DNA of 64,000 nucleotides. Origin: RGIG5612 sp045598285. GTDB taxonomy: Bacteria > Bacillota > Clostridia > Lachnospirales > Lachnospiraceae. Under the pieces are notes generated by a model. It was not told the origin of the DNA and made no database searches. It was given only the letters and a program-made list of their open reading frames with translations. This document shows positions 34,026 through 42,079 of this stretch, piece after piece (position 1 is the stretch's first letter; each line of letters opens with the position of its first letter). The position numbers and the translations under genes are program-made. Location: assembly GCA_045598285.1 (NCBI GenBank), contig JAZLLU010000012.1, positions 62,001 through 126,000 on the forward strand. The letters are read 5' to 3'.

Positions 34026-34973
34026 CTATAAATATTTTGCTATCTCAGCCAAAACCTTTGGCATAGTATCTTCTAGAGTCCCTTGCAAAGTGCAGCCACT
34101 TGCTCTTACATGACCTCCGCCGCCAAAAGCACAAGCAACTTTGTTAACATCAAATGGATCAATGCTTCTTAGCGAGAACTTAATATTTCCAGCAGCTGTT
34201 TCATAAGAAAAGACAGCGACCACTACTCCATCCGTAAGTCTTAGTTGAGGAACGATTCCATCAATCTCATTATTAGTTACATCAAAGTCACACATATCTT
34301 TTCTACTAATAGAAGAATAAATAACTTTGCCATCAAAAGCTAACTTACTATTTATTAGAGCATAACCCATAATTCTATTTTCGTTATAAGTTTTAAGATA
34401 AAAACTATTATCGATAATATAATCCGCAGGAATGTCGTACATTAAAAGTTTACTAACAATTTCCATAGTCTTAGAAGATGTAGAAGGATACTTAAATACT
34501 CCAGTATCAAAAACTATACCAGTATAGATGCAAATTGCTATGTCTCTATCTAACTTATCAGGGAATAAAAGGTCATAAATTACCTCGCTTGCACTGCTAG
34601 AATCGGGAACGATTATATTTTCATCAGCAAATCCTTCGTTTGAAACATGATGATCTATGCAAATAGTTTTTTTAGATTTTTTGAAATATTTATCCGCTTT
34701 GCCTATTCTATCAAAAGAAGCACTATCTAAAGCAATAAGCAAATCAAAGCCATCCTTTACAGGATAATCAGAAATTATCTCATCAAATCCTTTTAAGAAC
34801 GCAAGTTTTTCACTTGGTTTTTCCAAAAAAAGTGAAACATTAATTTGCGGATAATTCTTTTTTACATAATTATATAAAGCAAGCGTTGAACCAACACAAT
34901 CTCCATCCGGATGCACATGTCCCGTAATAGCTAACTTATCTATACCATTTAATACTTCATCAATCCTTATCAT
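34026..34973 (-). CDS. nrnA: DHH-family oligoribonuclease / pAp phosphatase NrnA
   Basis: 315 residues. NrnA degrades short RNAs and pAp. The DHH motif series is complete: ITGHVHPDGDCVGS near residue 17 (HPDGDCVG is the common first motif), LLIALDSASFDRIG, ICIDHHVSN with the DHH triad, and the C-terminal DHHA1 domain ending GGGGHVRASGCTL. The gene overlaps the 3' end of rbfA by 14 bases. In this position it is conserved in Firmicutes between rbfA and truB. Confidence 0.93.
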   Translation of the reverse strand: MIRIDEVLNGIDKLAITGHVHPDGDCVGSTLALYNYVKKNYPQINVSLFLEKPSEKLAFLKGFDEIISDYPVKDGFDLLIALDSASFDRIGKADKYFKKSKKTICIDHHVSNEGFADENIIVPDSSSASEVIYDLLFPDKLDRDIAICIYTGIVFDTGVFKYPSTSSKTMEIVSKLLMYDIPADYIIDNSFYLKTYNENRIMGYALINSKLAFDGKVIYSSISRKDMCDFDVTNNEIDGIVPQLRLTDGVVVAVFSYETAAGNIKFSLRSIDPFDVNKVACAFGGGGHVRASGCTLQGTLEDTMPKVLAEIAKYL

Positions 34974-35325
34974 CTAATCCAGCGCAAACCTCATCAATCT
35001 TTTTCATCATATCCATAGCATCTTCTATGGTTGAATCCATAATAAATTCTAATGAAGGAGTGTTACGAAGATTAAGTCTGTGAGCTAATTCTCTTCTAAT
35101 AAATCCTTCAGCATTTTTAAGGCCAACCATAGTTTTTGCTCTATCTTCATCATTTCCTAACACGCTCATATAAATCTTTGCTGTTTTTAAGTCAGGAGCG
35201 ACCTCAGCAAGAACAACTGATGTGAAAGGATGAATTCTAGGATCTTTTACATCTCTAATAATTGCACTAAGTTCTTTTTGAACTTCATTATTAATTCTAG
35301 TGTTTTTAATTGAACCTTTTTTCAT
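34960..35325 (-). CDS. rbfA: ribosome-binding factor A
   Basis: 121 residues, normal length. RbfA helps 30S maturation by binding near the 16S 5' helix. KKGSIKNTRINNEVQKELSAII, the DPRIHPFTSVVLAEVAPDLKTAKIYMSVLG strand-helix-strand region (KH-like fold) and LRNTPSLEFIMDSTIEDAM are clear. The start ATG overlaps the infB stop (TAATG). Confidence 0.95.
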   Translation of the reverse strand: MKKGSIKNTRINNEVQKELSAIIRDVKDPRIHPFTSVVLAEVAPDLKTAKIYMSVLGNDEDRAKTMVGLKNAEGFIRRELAHRLNLRNTPSLEFIMDSTIEDAMDMMKKIDEVCAGLDDKD

Positions 35326-38057
35326 TACGATCTTGGTACTTCCTTCATAATATATACTTGCATAGTATCGCCTTCTTTAATGTCTGAGAAACCATCAAGA
35401 ACGATACCACACTCATAACCAGACTTAACTTCCTTAACGTCATCGGTAAATCTCTTAAGAGAAGCAATAGGTCCGTCATAGAGTTGTTCATCGCCTCTAG
35501 TAAGACGAACTTTAGAATCTCTAGTAACAACACCGTCTGTAACATAAGAACCAGCAATAATACCAACACCAGACGCTTTGAAAGTTTGTCTAACTTCAAT
35601 ACTACCTGTAACAACTTCTTCAAAAATAGGTTCAAGCATACCCTTCATAGCAGCTTCAACGTCATCAATAGCGTTATAAATTACGCTATAGCTACGCATA
35701 TCAACCTTTTCATGTTCAATTGTGTCTCTTGCAACGGCATCCGCTTGAACATTGAATGCAATAATAATTGCACTAGAAGCAGAGGCTAAAATAGCATCAG
35801 ATTCATTGACATTACCAACACCAGAGTGAATTACCTTAACAACAACTTCATCGTTAGAAAGTTTTTCAAGAGATTCTTTAATAGCCTCAACACTACCTTG
35901 AACGTCGGCCTTGATAATAATTTCAAGCTCTTTAAGTTCGCCAGCTTTCATTTGATCGAAGAGGTCATCTAAGTTAGTCTTCTTCTTAGTACCTGCAAGA
36001 AGTTTCTTCTTGTTTTCTTCAACGAATACTGAAGCGAACGCCTTAGCATCTTTATCATTATCGAAAGCCATGAAAACTTCGCCAGCATTAGGGACACCAT
36101 TCATACCAGTAATTTCAACAGGTGTTGAAGGAGTTGCGAGCGTTACCTTTTCGCCTCTATCGTTTGTCATTGAACGAACCTTACCATAAGCTTCACCCAT
36201 AGCAATATTATCGCCAACTTTCAATGTGCCTTTTTGAACCAAAACTGTTGCGACAGAACCTCTACCCTTATCAAGCTTAGCTTCGATAACAAGACCTCTA
36301 GCCATTCTATCTTTATTCGCCTTTAGTTCTAATATTTCGGTATCAAGAATTACCATATCAAGGAGTTCTTTAATACCATCACCATGTTTAGCCGAAACAG
36401 GACAAAAAATAGTATTTCCTCCCCAATCTTCAGGAACTAATTCATGTTCTGAAAGTTCTTGTTTAACCTTATCAATATTTGCACCAGGCTTATCAATTTT
36501 ATTAACGGCAACAATTACATGAATTCCAGCTGCTTTAGCATGGTTAATAGCCTCAATTGTTTGAGGCATAACTCCGTCATCAGCAGCAACAACTAAGATT
36601 GCAACGTCAGTAGCCATAGCACCACGAAGTCTCATAGCAGTGAACGCTTCATGACCTGGTGTATCAAGGAATGTGATTTGTTCTCCAGAAGAAAGTGTAA
36701 CCATATAAGCACCAATGTGCTGAGTAATACCACCAGCTTCTTTTGAAATAACATTAGTTTTTCTAATAGCATCAAGAAGTGAAGTTTTACCATGATCAAC
36801 GTGACCCATTACACAAACAACTGGTGGACGTTTAGTCATTGTTGAAACATCCTCTTCTTCCTCTTTAAGAAGTTCTTCAATATAGTCAATAACAACTTCA
36901 TGCTCAACTAAAATATCCATCTCAAGGCAGATATTTTCAGCTGTTTCAAAATCAAGAACATCGTTAAGTGTAAGTACCTGACCAGCTAAGAATAATTTCT
37001 TAATAAGAGCTGAAGGTTGCATCTTTAATTTAGCCGCAAAGTCTTTAACTGAAATTGCTTCAGGAAGAGTAATTACTTTAATCTCTTCTTCTACTACTTC
37101 TTCAACTTGCTTTTGAATTCTTTGTGCACCACGCTCATTTTCTAGACGGTCAAATTTATCACCATGTTGTTTTTCACCATGACGAGTTTTTCCGCCCTTA
37201 CCCTTACCTTTAGAGCTATCCATAATTGGACCGCCCTGATTTCTATTTTGATTATTACCTTGCCCACTTCTTTGCTGATTATTTTTTCTGTCATTTTTGC
37301 CGCCTTTATTTTCCTTAGTTCTAGCAGCTTGAATATCTTGTACAGAAACAGTACCCTTAACAATTTTTTCTCTAAGGGATTTAACAGCTTCACTTTCTTT
37401 TGCTTTATTTTCTTCAGCAACTTTCTTTTCAACTTTTTTAGGTTCTTCCTTTTTTGCCTCCTTAGAAGCTTTCATAGCTTCTAATTCATCATCAGGAATT
37501 CTATCCTTTGCAGGTCTAATTTGGCTTGGCAAAGGTTTTTTAGCCTCATCATCCGGTGTTCTTAAACTAGCAGGAGTTCTTTTAAGCGGTTGTTTCTTTT
37601 CCGTTTCTTTTTCTTCTTGCTGACGAGCAAGAGCTTTACCTTTTTCAGTCTTTGAATGTTGTGGATTAAATACAGCAATAATTTTTTTCTTTTTCTTTGG
37701 CTGTTCTTCTCCTGCTTGTTCTTTTTCTAAAGCAGCTTTTTTAGCCTCAATCTTAGCTATTTGTTTTCCACCGTCTTCATTTTTTTCACCTTCAGCCGTT
37801 CTAGTAGGAACAGTTTTTGGTTGCTCTTTAGCAATAAAATCTGGAACAGCAATCGCTTTAACTTTTGGTTTTTCTTCTGCTATAGTATTTTCTTTAGCAG
37901 AAGATTTTTTCTTGTCAAAATTATCTCTTACCTTTTCAACCATATCATCAGGACAAGCGCTCATATGGCTTTTTATATTAGCGCCCTCTTTTTTGAGATA
38001 TTCAACAAGCACTTTATTTTCTACGCCTAATTCTTTAGCTAATTCGTGTATTCTCAA
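35325..38057 (-). CDS. infB: translation initiation factor IF-2
   Basis: 910 residues. IF-2 brings initiator tRNA to the 30S subunit. An N-terminal IF2N domain (MRIHELAKELGV) is followed by a long charged, low-complexity linker (about 50-320, rich in Lys, Glu, Ala) and a short segment rich in Asn, Gln, Gly and Arg. A second IF2N part lies at about 340-400. The GTPase domain has GHVDHGKTSLLD (G1), DTPGHEAFTAMR (G3) and VAVNKIDKPGAN (G4). Domains II, III and IV follow to the C-terminus. The linker is longer than average for the family. Confidence 0.97.
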   Translation of the reverse strand: MRIHELAKELGVENKVLVEYLKKEGANIKSHMSACPDDMVEKVRDNFDKKKSSAKENTIAEEKPKVKAIAVPDFIAKEQPKTVPTRTAEGEKNEDGGKQIAKIEAKKAALEKEQAGEEQPKKKKKIIAVFNPQHSKTEKGKALARQQEEKETEKKQPLKRTPASLRTPDDEAKKPLPSQIRPAKDRIPDDELEAMKASKEAKKEEPKKVEKKVAEENKAKESEAVKSLREKIVKGTVSVQDIQAARTKENKGGKNDRKNNQQRSGQGNNQNRNQGGPIMDSSKGKGKGGKTRHGEKQHGDKFDRLENERGAQRIQKQVEEVVEEEIKVITLPEAISVKDFAAKLKMQPSALIKKLFLAGQVLTLNDVLDFETAENICLEMDILVEHEVVIDYIEELLKEEEEDVSTMTKRPPVVCVMGHVDHGKTSLLDAIRKTNVISKEAGGITQHIGAYMVTLSSGEQITFLDTPGHEAFTAMRLRGAMATDVAILVVAADDGVMPQTIEAINHAKAAGIHVIVAVNKIDKPGANIDKVKQELSEHELVPEDWGGNTIFCPVSAKHGDGIKELLDMVILDTEILELKANKDRMARGLVIEAKLDKGRGSVATVLVQKGTLKVGDNIAMGEAYGKVRSMTNDRGEKVTLATPSTPVEITGMNGVPNAGEVFMAFDNDKDAKAFASVFVEENKKKLLAGTKKKTNLDDLFDQMKAGELKELEIIIKADVQGSVEAIKESLEKLSNDEVVVKVIHSGVGNVNESDAILASASSAIIIAFNVQADAVARDTIEHEKVDMRSYSVIYNAIDDVEAAMKGMLEPIFEEVVTGSIEVRQTFKASGVGIIAGSYVTDGVVTRDSKVRLTRGDEQLYDGPIASLKRFTDDVKEVKSGYECGIVLDGFSDIKEGDTMQVYIMKEVPRS

Positions 38058-38082
38058 ATTTTTACCTCCTATAAGATAAAAC

Positions 38083-38406
38083 CTACATTTCTTTTAATTT
38101 CTCAATTATGCTTTTTGCAAAGCCTTCGTCTGTAACTGCTACACTCGCACGCACGGCACATCCTAAAATTTTTCCGATGTTTTCTTTCGTGCTATATTCA
38201 TATATCGGAACTTTTCTATAATTACACATATCATTAAAATGTTTTTTTGTATTATCAGAAGCGTTCTTAGCAACTATCACTAAAAAACTTTTTCCATCTG
38301 TTAGAGCTTTTTCAGTCATAAACTCTCCGCTAACTAGTCGGCCTGCCTTGCGGGCTAGCCCTAAAAGCGATAATACCTTATCTATTGGCAAGCGTTTTTC
38401 CGACAT
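38083..38406 (-). CDS. ylxQ: L7Ae-family ribosomal protein YlxQ
   Basis: 107 residues with the L7Ae/L30e/S12e fold: LSLLGLARKAGRLVSGEF at the start, then FLVIVAKNASDNTKKHF and a C-terminal VAVTDEGFAKSIIEKL. Members bind kink-turn RNA. The gene stands between nusA and infB as in Bacillus. The ylxR gene, which normally lies directly upstream, is missing: only 24 bases separate ylxQ from the nusA stop. Confidence 0.9.
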   Translation of the reverse strand: MSEKRLPIDKVLSLLGLARKAGRLVSGEFMTEKALTDGKSFLVIVAKNASDNTKKHFNDMCNYRKVPIYEYSTKENIGKILGCAVRASVAVTDEGFAKSIIEKLKEM

Positions 38407-38430
38407 AGTAATTAATAAGCTCCATTTTAT

Positions 38431-39684
38431 TTATTCTTCAGTTTCAGACTCTTCTTCGGCTTCTTCTTCAACTTCTTCGAGAACTTCTACTTCTTCATCT
38501 TCTTCGAGAACTTCTTCTTCTTCAACTTCTTCGAGAACTTCTACTTCTTCAACTTCCTCAACCTCGAGTTCATCGTTATCTTCGAATTCACCGTCCTCAT
38601 AATCACCATTATTAATTTCATCTAATATATCAGCCGCCTGAGTTTCATTAAGAATATCAATCTTAAATCCAGTAAGTCTTGCAGCAAGACGAGCGTTTTG
38701 ACCTTCTTTACCAATTGCAAGAGAAAGTTGATAATCAGGAACAATAACTGTTGCCGTCTTTTCTTCCGGATCGCATAGTACAGAAACAACTTTTGCTGGA
38801 CTAAGTGCATTCTCAATTAAGATAGCTGGATTATCTGACCAATTAATAATATCTATCTTTTCACCTTTCAATTCTGAAACTACAGCGTTAACACGCATAC
38901 CATTCATACCTACGCATGCTCCGACTGGATCAACATCAGGATCATTGCTCCATACAGCCATCTTAGTTCTACTACCTGCTTCACGAGCAATAGACATAAT
39001 CTCAACTGTACCGTCTTTAATTTCTGCAACTTCAGATTCAAATAATTTTCTAACTAATTCAGGATGTGTTCTAGAAACTAAAATTCTAAGAGATTTCTTA
39101 GGATTCTTAACTTCAAGTACATAAACCTTAATTCTTTCGCCTGCGCGAAGTCTTTCACTTTTAACTTGCTCATTGTCGTTTAAGATGCCATCAGCTTTAC
39201 CCATGTTAATGATAATGCTTTGCTCATTGAATCTTTGAACAACACCTGTTGCAATGTCATGTTCCTTAGCCAAGAACTCTTCATAAACATTGTTCTTTTC
39301 TTTTTCTCTAAGAGATTGAAGAAGAACGTTCTTAGCATTTTGAGTTGCGATACGGCTAAATTCTTTTGATTCAGCAGCTAATCTAACAACTTCACCCAAC
39401 TCACATGTTGGATAGATTTTCCTTGCATCTTCGAGTGAAATTTCTAAAAGAACATTTTCAACTTCATCAACAACAGTCTTCTCTGCATAAACGAAAAATT
39501 CGCCAGTCTTTTCATCAACCTTTGCGAAAACGTTTTCAGCTGCTAAGAGTTCGTCTTTTTCTTTTTTGTACTGTGTCTTATATGCATTAACTAATGCACT
39601 TTCAATTGCACCTAAGATAGACTCTTTGCTGATGTCTTTTTCTTTTTCCAAAATTTCTAATGCTTCCATTAATTCGCTTGCCAT
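38431..39684 (-). CDS. nusA: transcription termination/antitermination factor NusA with a long acidic tail
   Basis: 417 residues. NusA modulates RNA polymerase pausing and termination. The N-terminal polymerase-binding domain (about 1-130), S1 domain (VVQRFNEQSIIINMGKADGIL) and KH domains (VGACVGMNGMRVNAVVSEL, then SLAIGKEGQNARLAARLTGFKIDI) are intact. The last 60 residues (about 358-417) are almost all Glu, Asp and Val, with repeated VEVLEEVEEEE-type units. Such an acidic tail is outside the core fold; it may affect binding to RNA or partners. The gene follows rimP by 39 bases. Confidence 0.96.
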   Translation of the reverse strand: MASELMEALEILEKEKDISKESILGAIESALVNAYKTQYKKEKDELLAAENVFAKVDEKTGEFFVYAEKTVVDEVENVLLEISLEDARKIYPTCELGEVVRLAAESKEFSRIATQNAKNVLLQSLREKEKNNVYEEFLAKEHDIATGVVQRFNEQSIIINMGKADGILNDNEQVKSERLRAGERIKVYVLEVKNPKKSLRILVSRTHPELVRKLFESEVAEIKDGTVEIMSIAREAGSRTKMAVWSNDPDVDPVGACVGMNGMRVNAVVSELKGEKIDIINWSDNPAILIENALSPAKVVSVLCDPEEKTATVIVPDYQLSLAIGKEGQNARLAARLTGFKIDILNETQAADILDEINNGDYEDGEFEDNDELEVEEVEEVEVLEEVEEEEVLEEDEEVEVLEEVEEEAEEESETEE

Positions 39685-39723
39685 AATTAATTTCTCCTTT
39701 TATTTATTTTTAAGTTTTTTAGC

Positions 39724-40188
39724 TTAGAAATCAAAATATTGTTTAATAACTGAAATATCTTTTCTTGATAAAGTTACTAACTCTTCTTTATCGGCACCTA
39801 CATCAATTACTACGTTTTCTTCCGAATAATCTTTCAAGTCACCAATAAACTCTTTACAATCTTCAATCGGCTTATACGTATGAATTTCAACAGGCTTTCC
39901 TAAATTTCTTTCAAAGTCTCTTTCTTTTTTCAGAGGCCTGGTTAATCCTGGCGAACTGACTTCTAGAATATAAGCTTCGCTAATAAAATCTTCTGCGTCC
40001 AACTTAGCTTCTAGAACTCTACTTACTAGCTCGCAATCATTTATATTAATTCCACCTTCTTTGTCGATGTAAGCTCTTAAATACTTATCATTTCCTTCTT
40101 TTACGAACTCAACATCTACTAATTCAAAATTATTTTCTTTAAGAATAGGAATTAAAATTTCTTCAGTTTTGCTTTCAATATTTGACAT
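39724..40188 (-). CDS. rimP: ribosome maturation factor RimP
   Basis: 154 residues from the ATG at 40188, preceded by AAAGGG; an upstream in-frame ATG would lie inside a hairpin and is rejected. RimP helps assembly of the 30S subunit. Family motifs: the helix-strand start with LVDVEFVKEGNDKYLRAYIDKEGGI, the DCELVSRVLEAKLD helix and the LEVSSPGLTRPLKKERDF motif. It is the first gene of the nusA-infB operon. Confidence 0.93.
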   Translation of the reverse strand: MSNIESKTEEILIPILKENNFELVDVEFVKEGNDKYLRAYIDKEGGININDCELVSRVLEAKLDAEDFISEAYILEVSSPGLTRPLKKERDFERNLGKPVEIHTYKPIEDCKEFIGDLKDYSEENVVIDVGADKEELVTLSRKDISVIKQYFDF

Positions 40189-40199
40189 ATTACCCTTTC

Positions 40200-40238
40200 T
40201 CAAAAACTTGAGCGGGCCTTTTTCAGGTCCGCTCAAAA
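40200..40238 (-). terminator. leader hairpin with T-run ahead of rimP
   Basis: A 12-base-pair stem (40208-40219 with 40225-40236) with a five-base loop is followed on the minus strand by AGTTTTTG. It lies between the promoter at 40265-40293 and rimP, so it can end the ABC exporter transcript and also attenuate the nusA-infB operon. Confidence 0.75.
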
Positions 40239-40264
40239 CTAAGTTACATATTTAATCCTTTGTT

Positions 40265-40293
40265 AATATACCACCTAAGCCTATATATGGCAA
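40265..40293 (-). promoter_or_regulatory. promoter of the rimP-nusA-infB operon
   Basis: TTGCCA and TATATT, 17 bases apart on the minus strand, lie directly after the ABC exporter stop codon. The leader RNA from here would contain the hairpin at 40208-40236. Confidence 0.65.
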
Positions 40294-40300
40294 GTGCTTT

Positions 40301-42079
40301 TTAGGAAAATTGTGCATTATAAAGTTCACTATATAAGCCACCTTTTTCCATGAGCGTGCTGTGCGTTCCAGTCTCAACAACGTTACCATCTTTCATGACA
40401 ATAATTAGGTCTGCATTCTTAATTGTTGAAAGACGATGTGCTATTACAAAACTTGTTCTATCTTTTGTAAGTTTATCCATAGCATTTTGAATTTGAATTT
40501 CCGTTCTAGTATCAACGTTGCTAGTAGCTTCATCAAGAATAAGAATAGGAGCATTCTCAAGCATAGCCCTTGCAATAGTGATAAGTTGCTTTTGTCCAGC
40601 ACTTAATGCACTTTCTTTTTGAATTACAGTATCTAATCCATCAGGAAGTGTATTCACAAAATGAGCTAGATTTGTTTCCTCTAAAACTTTATTGATTCTT
40701 CCTTCAAAAACATTCTCAATATTATAAACAATATTCTCGCGAAGTGTTCCGTTTATTACCCAAGTCTCTTGGAGAATCATTCCAAATATTTCTCTAAGTT
40801 CTTTAATAGGTATCTCGTTAATTGAGACTCCATCAACTAAAATATCACCACTTGTTATATCATAAAATCTCATAAGTAAATTAACTAAAGTCGTCTTTCC
40901 TGCTCCCGTAGGTCCGATAATAGCAACCTTACTTCCTGGCTTAATTTTTTCAGAGAAGTTTTTAATTGTTAGATGGCTAGGATCATATCCAAAACAAACA
41001 TCCTTAAATTCAACTTCGCCAATAATACTTTTGCCGTTAAATTTTCGTTTTTTAACTCTTTCTTTTGGAATTTCTTTTTCAGAAAGGAAGCTAAATACTC
41101 TATTACATGCTGCGATTCCAAGTTGAAGTGCCGAACTTACTTGACCAATTTCTGCTAATGGAGTTTGGAATAATACAACATACACTATAAACCCAGTAAT
41201 AATTCCAATATCAATGGTCTTGTCAGCATAAAGTAATCCACCAACAATTAATATTGCTGCGTATGTAAAATATGATATAAGCGACATAAAAGGCTCAACC
41301 ATATTACCAATAGCTTGTGACTTAAACCAAACTTTAGAAAGAATACTATTCGTTTCTTTGAATTCTTCTTGCTTTCTATTTTGCGCATTAAAAGCTTTAA
41401 TAACGAGTTGACCCGAATAGTTTTCTTCTATCTTTGAATTAAGAAGCGCGAGCGTTTCTTGATTTTTATTAAACAACGGAATTGCAATTTTGAATGTCGA
41501 CATTAAGACAATAGCCATCAAAGGTAATGAAATTACTACAACGATAGCTAATTGCCAACATGTAACGAACATTGCAATAATAACACCAATAAGCATCAAC
41601 ACCGAATTAATAAGAATATTTACGCAATTTTGAAGTGTTGTTGCAAGTGTATCAATATCATTTGTAATAACCGAAAGAATATCACCAATAGCTTTATTAT
41701 CAAAGAAATCTAAAGGCATCCTATTTATCTTATGTGAAATTTGCCCTCTTAAATCCATTGTAAATTTTTGAATAACAACATTCAAAACTAAGTTAGCAAG
41801 CAAACCACAAAGAAAGACTACTAAAATAAGTATGGTAAGTTTAATACCTAACGAAGAAACCGTATAAAAGTCTACATTAAATATTGCTCCAGAAGATTTA
41901 ACAGTCGTTGGGCTAATCGCATTTGTAAGTTCTCTTATATTTCCTGGAATTAAGATAGTAGCAATAATGCTAATAATAAGTAAAATAATTGCTATTGCAA
42001 ATGAAGCATAATATTTCTTAAATGCTTTAACCATATCAAGAAATCCGGATTTTTTTTGTTTAGTATTTTCGTTCATCAT
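40301..42079 (-). CDS. ABC exporter subunit, second half of a heterodimer
   Basis: 592 residues: an N-terminal six-helix ABC_membrane domain (about 20-330) and a C-terminal ATPase domain with Walker A GPTGAGKTT (about 391-399), signature in ESALSAGQKQLITIARAM and Walker B ILILDEATSNVDTRTE. The signature reads LSAGQ rather than LSGGQ, a change seen in many heterodimeric exporters. The H-loop is AHRLSTIKNAD. It overlaps the upstream partner by four bases. The exported compound is unknown; multidrug or peptide export is the common role. Confidence 0.92.
   Translation of the reverse strand: MMNENTKQKKSGFLDMVKAFKKYYASFAIAIILLIISIIATILIPGNIRELTNAISPTTVKSSGAIFNVDFYTVSSLGIKLTILILVVFLCGLLANLVLNVVIQKFTMDLRGQISHKINRMPLDFFDNKAIGDILSVITNDIDTLATTLQNCVNILINSVLMLIGVIIAMFVTCWQLAIVVVISLPLMAIVLMSTFKIAIPLFNKNQETLALLNSKIEENYSGQLVIKAFNAQNRKQEEFKETNSILSKVWFKSQAIGNMVEPFMSLISYFTYAAILIVGGLLYADKTIDIGIITGFIVYVVLFQTPLAEIGQVSSALQLGIAACNRVFSFLSEKEIPKERVKKRKFNGKSIIGEVEFKDVCFGYDPSHLTIKNFSEKIKPGSKVAIIGPTGAGKTTLVNLLMRFYDITSGDILVDGVSINEIPIKELREIFGMILQETWVINGTLRENIVYNIENVFEGRINKVLEETNLAHFVNTLPDGLDTVIQKESALSAGQKQLITIARAMLENAPILILDEATSNVDTRTEIQIQNAMDKLTKDRTSFVIAHRLSTIKNADLIIVMKDGNVVETGTHSTLMEKGGLYSELYNAQFS

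Noticed and set aside
37142..37484. Open frames overlapping the infB linker on both strands
   Set aside because: They are shadows of the low-complexity Lys/Glu-rich linker codons in IF-2.
38348..38602. Plus-strand Ser/Thr-rich open frame opposite the nusA 3' end
   Set aside because: It is the mirror of the Glu-rich NusA tail codons and has no ribosome site or family match.
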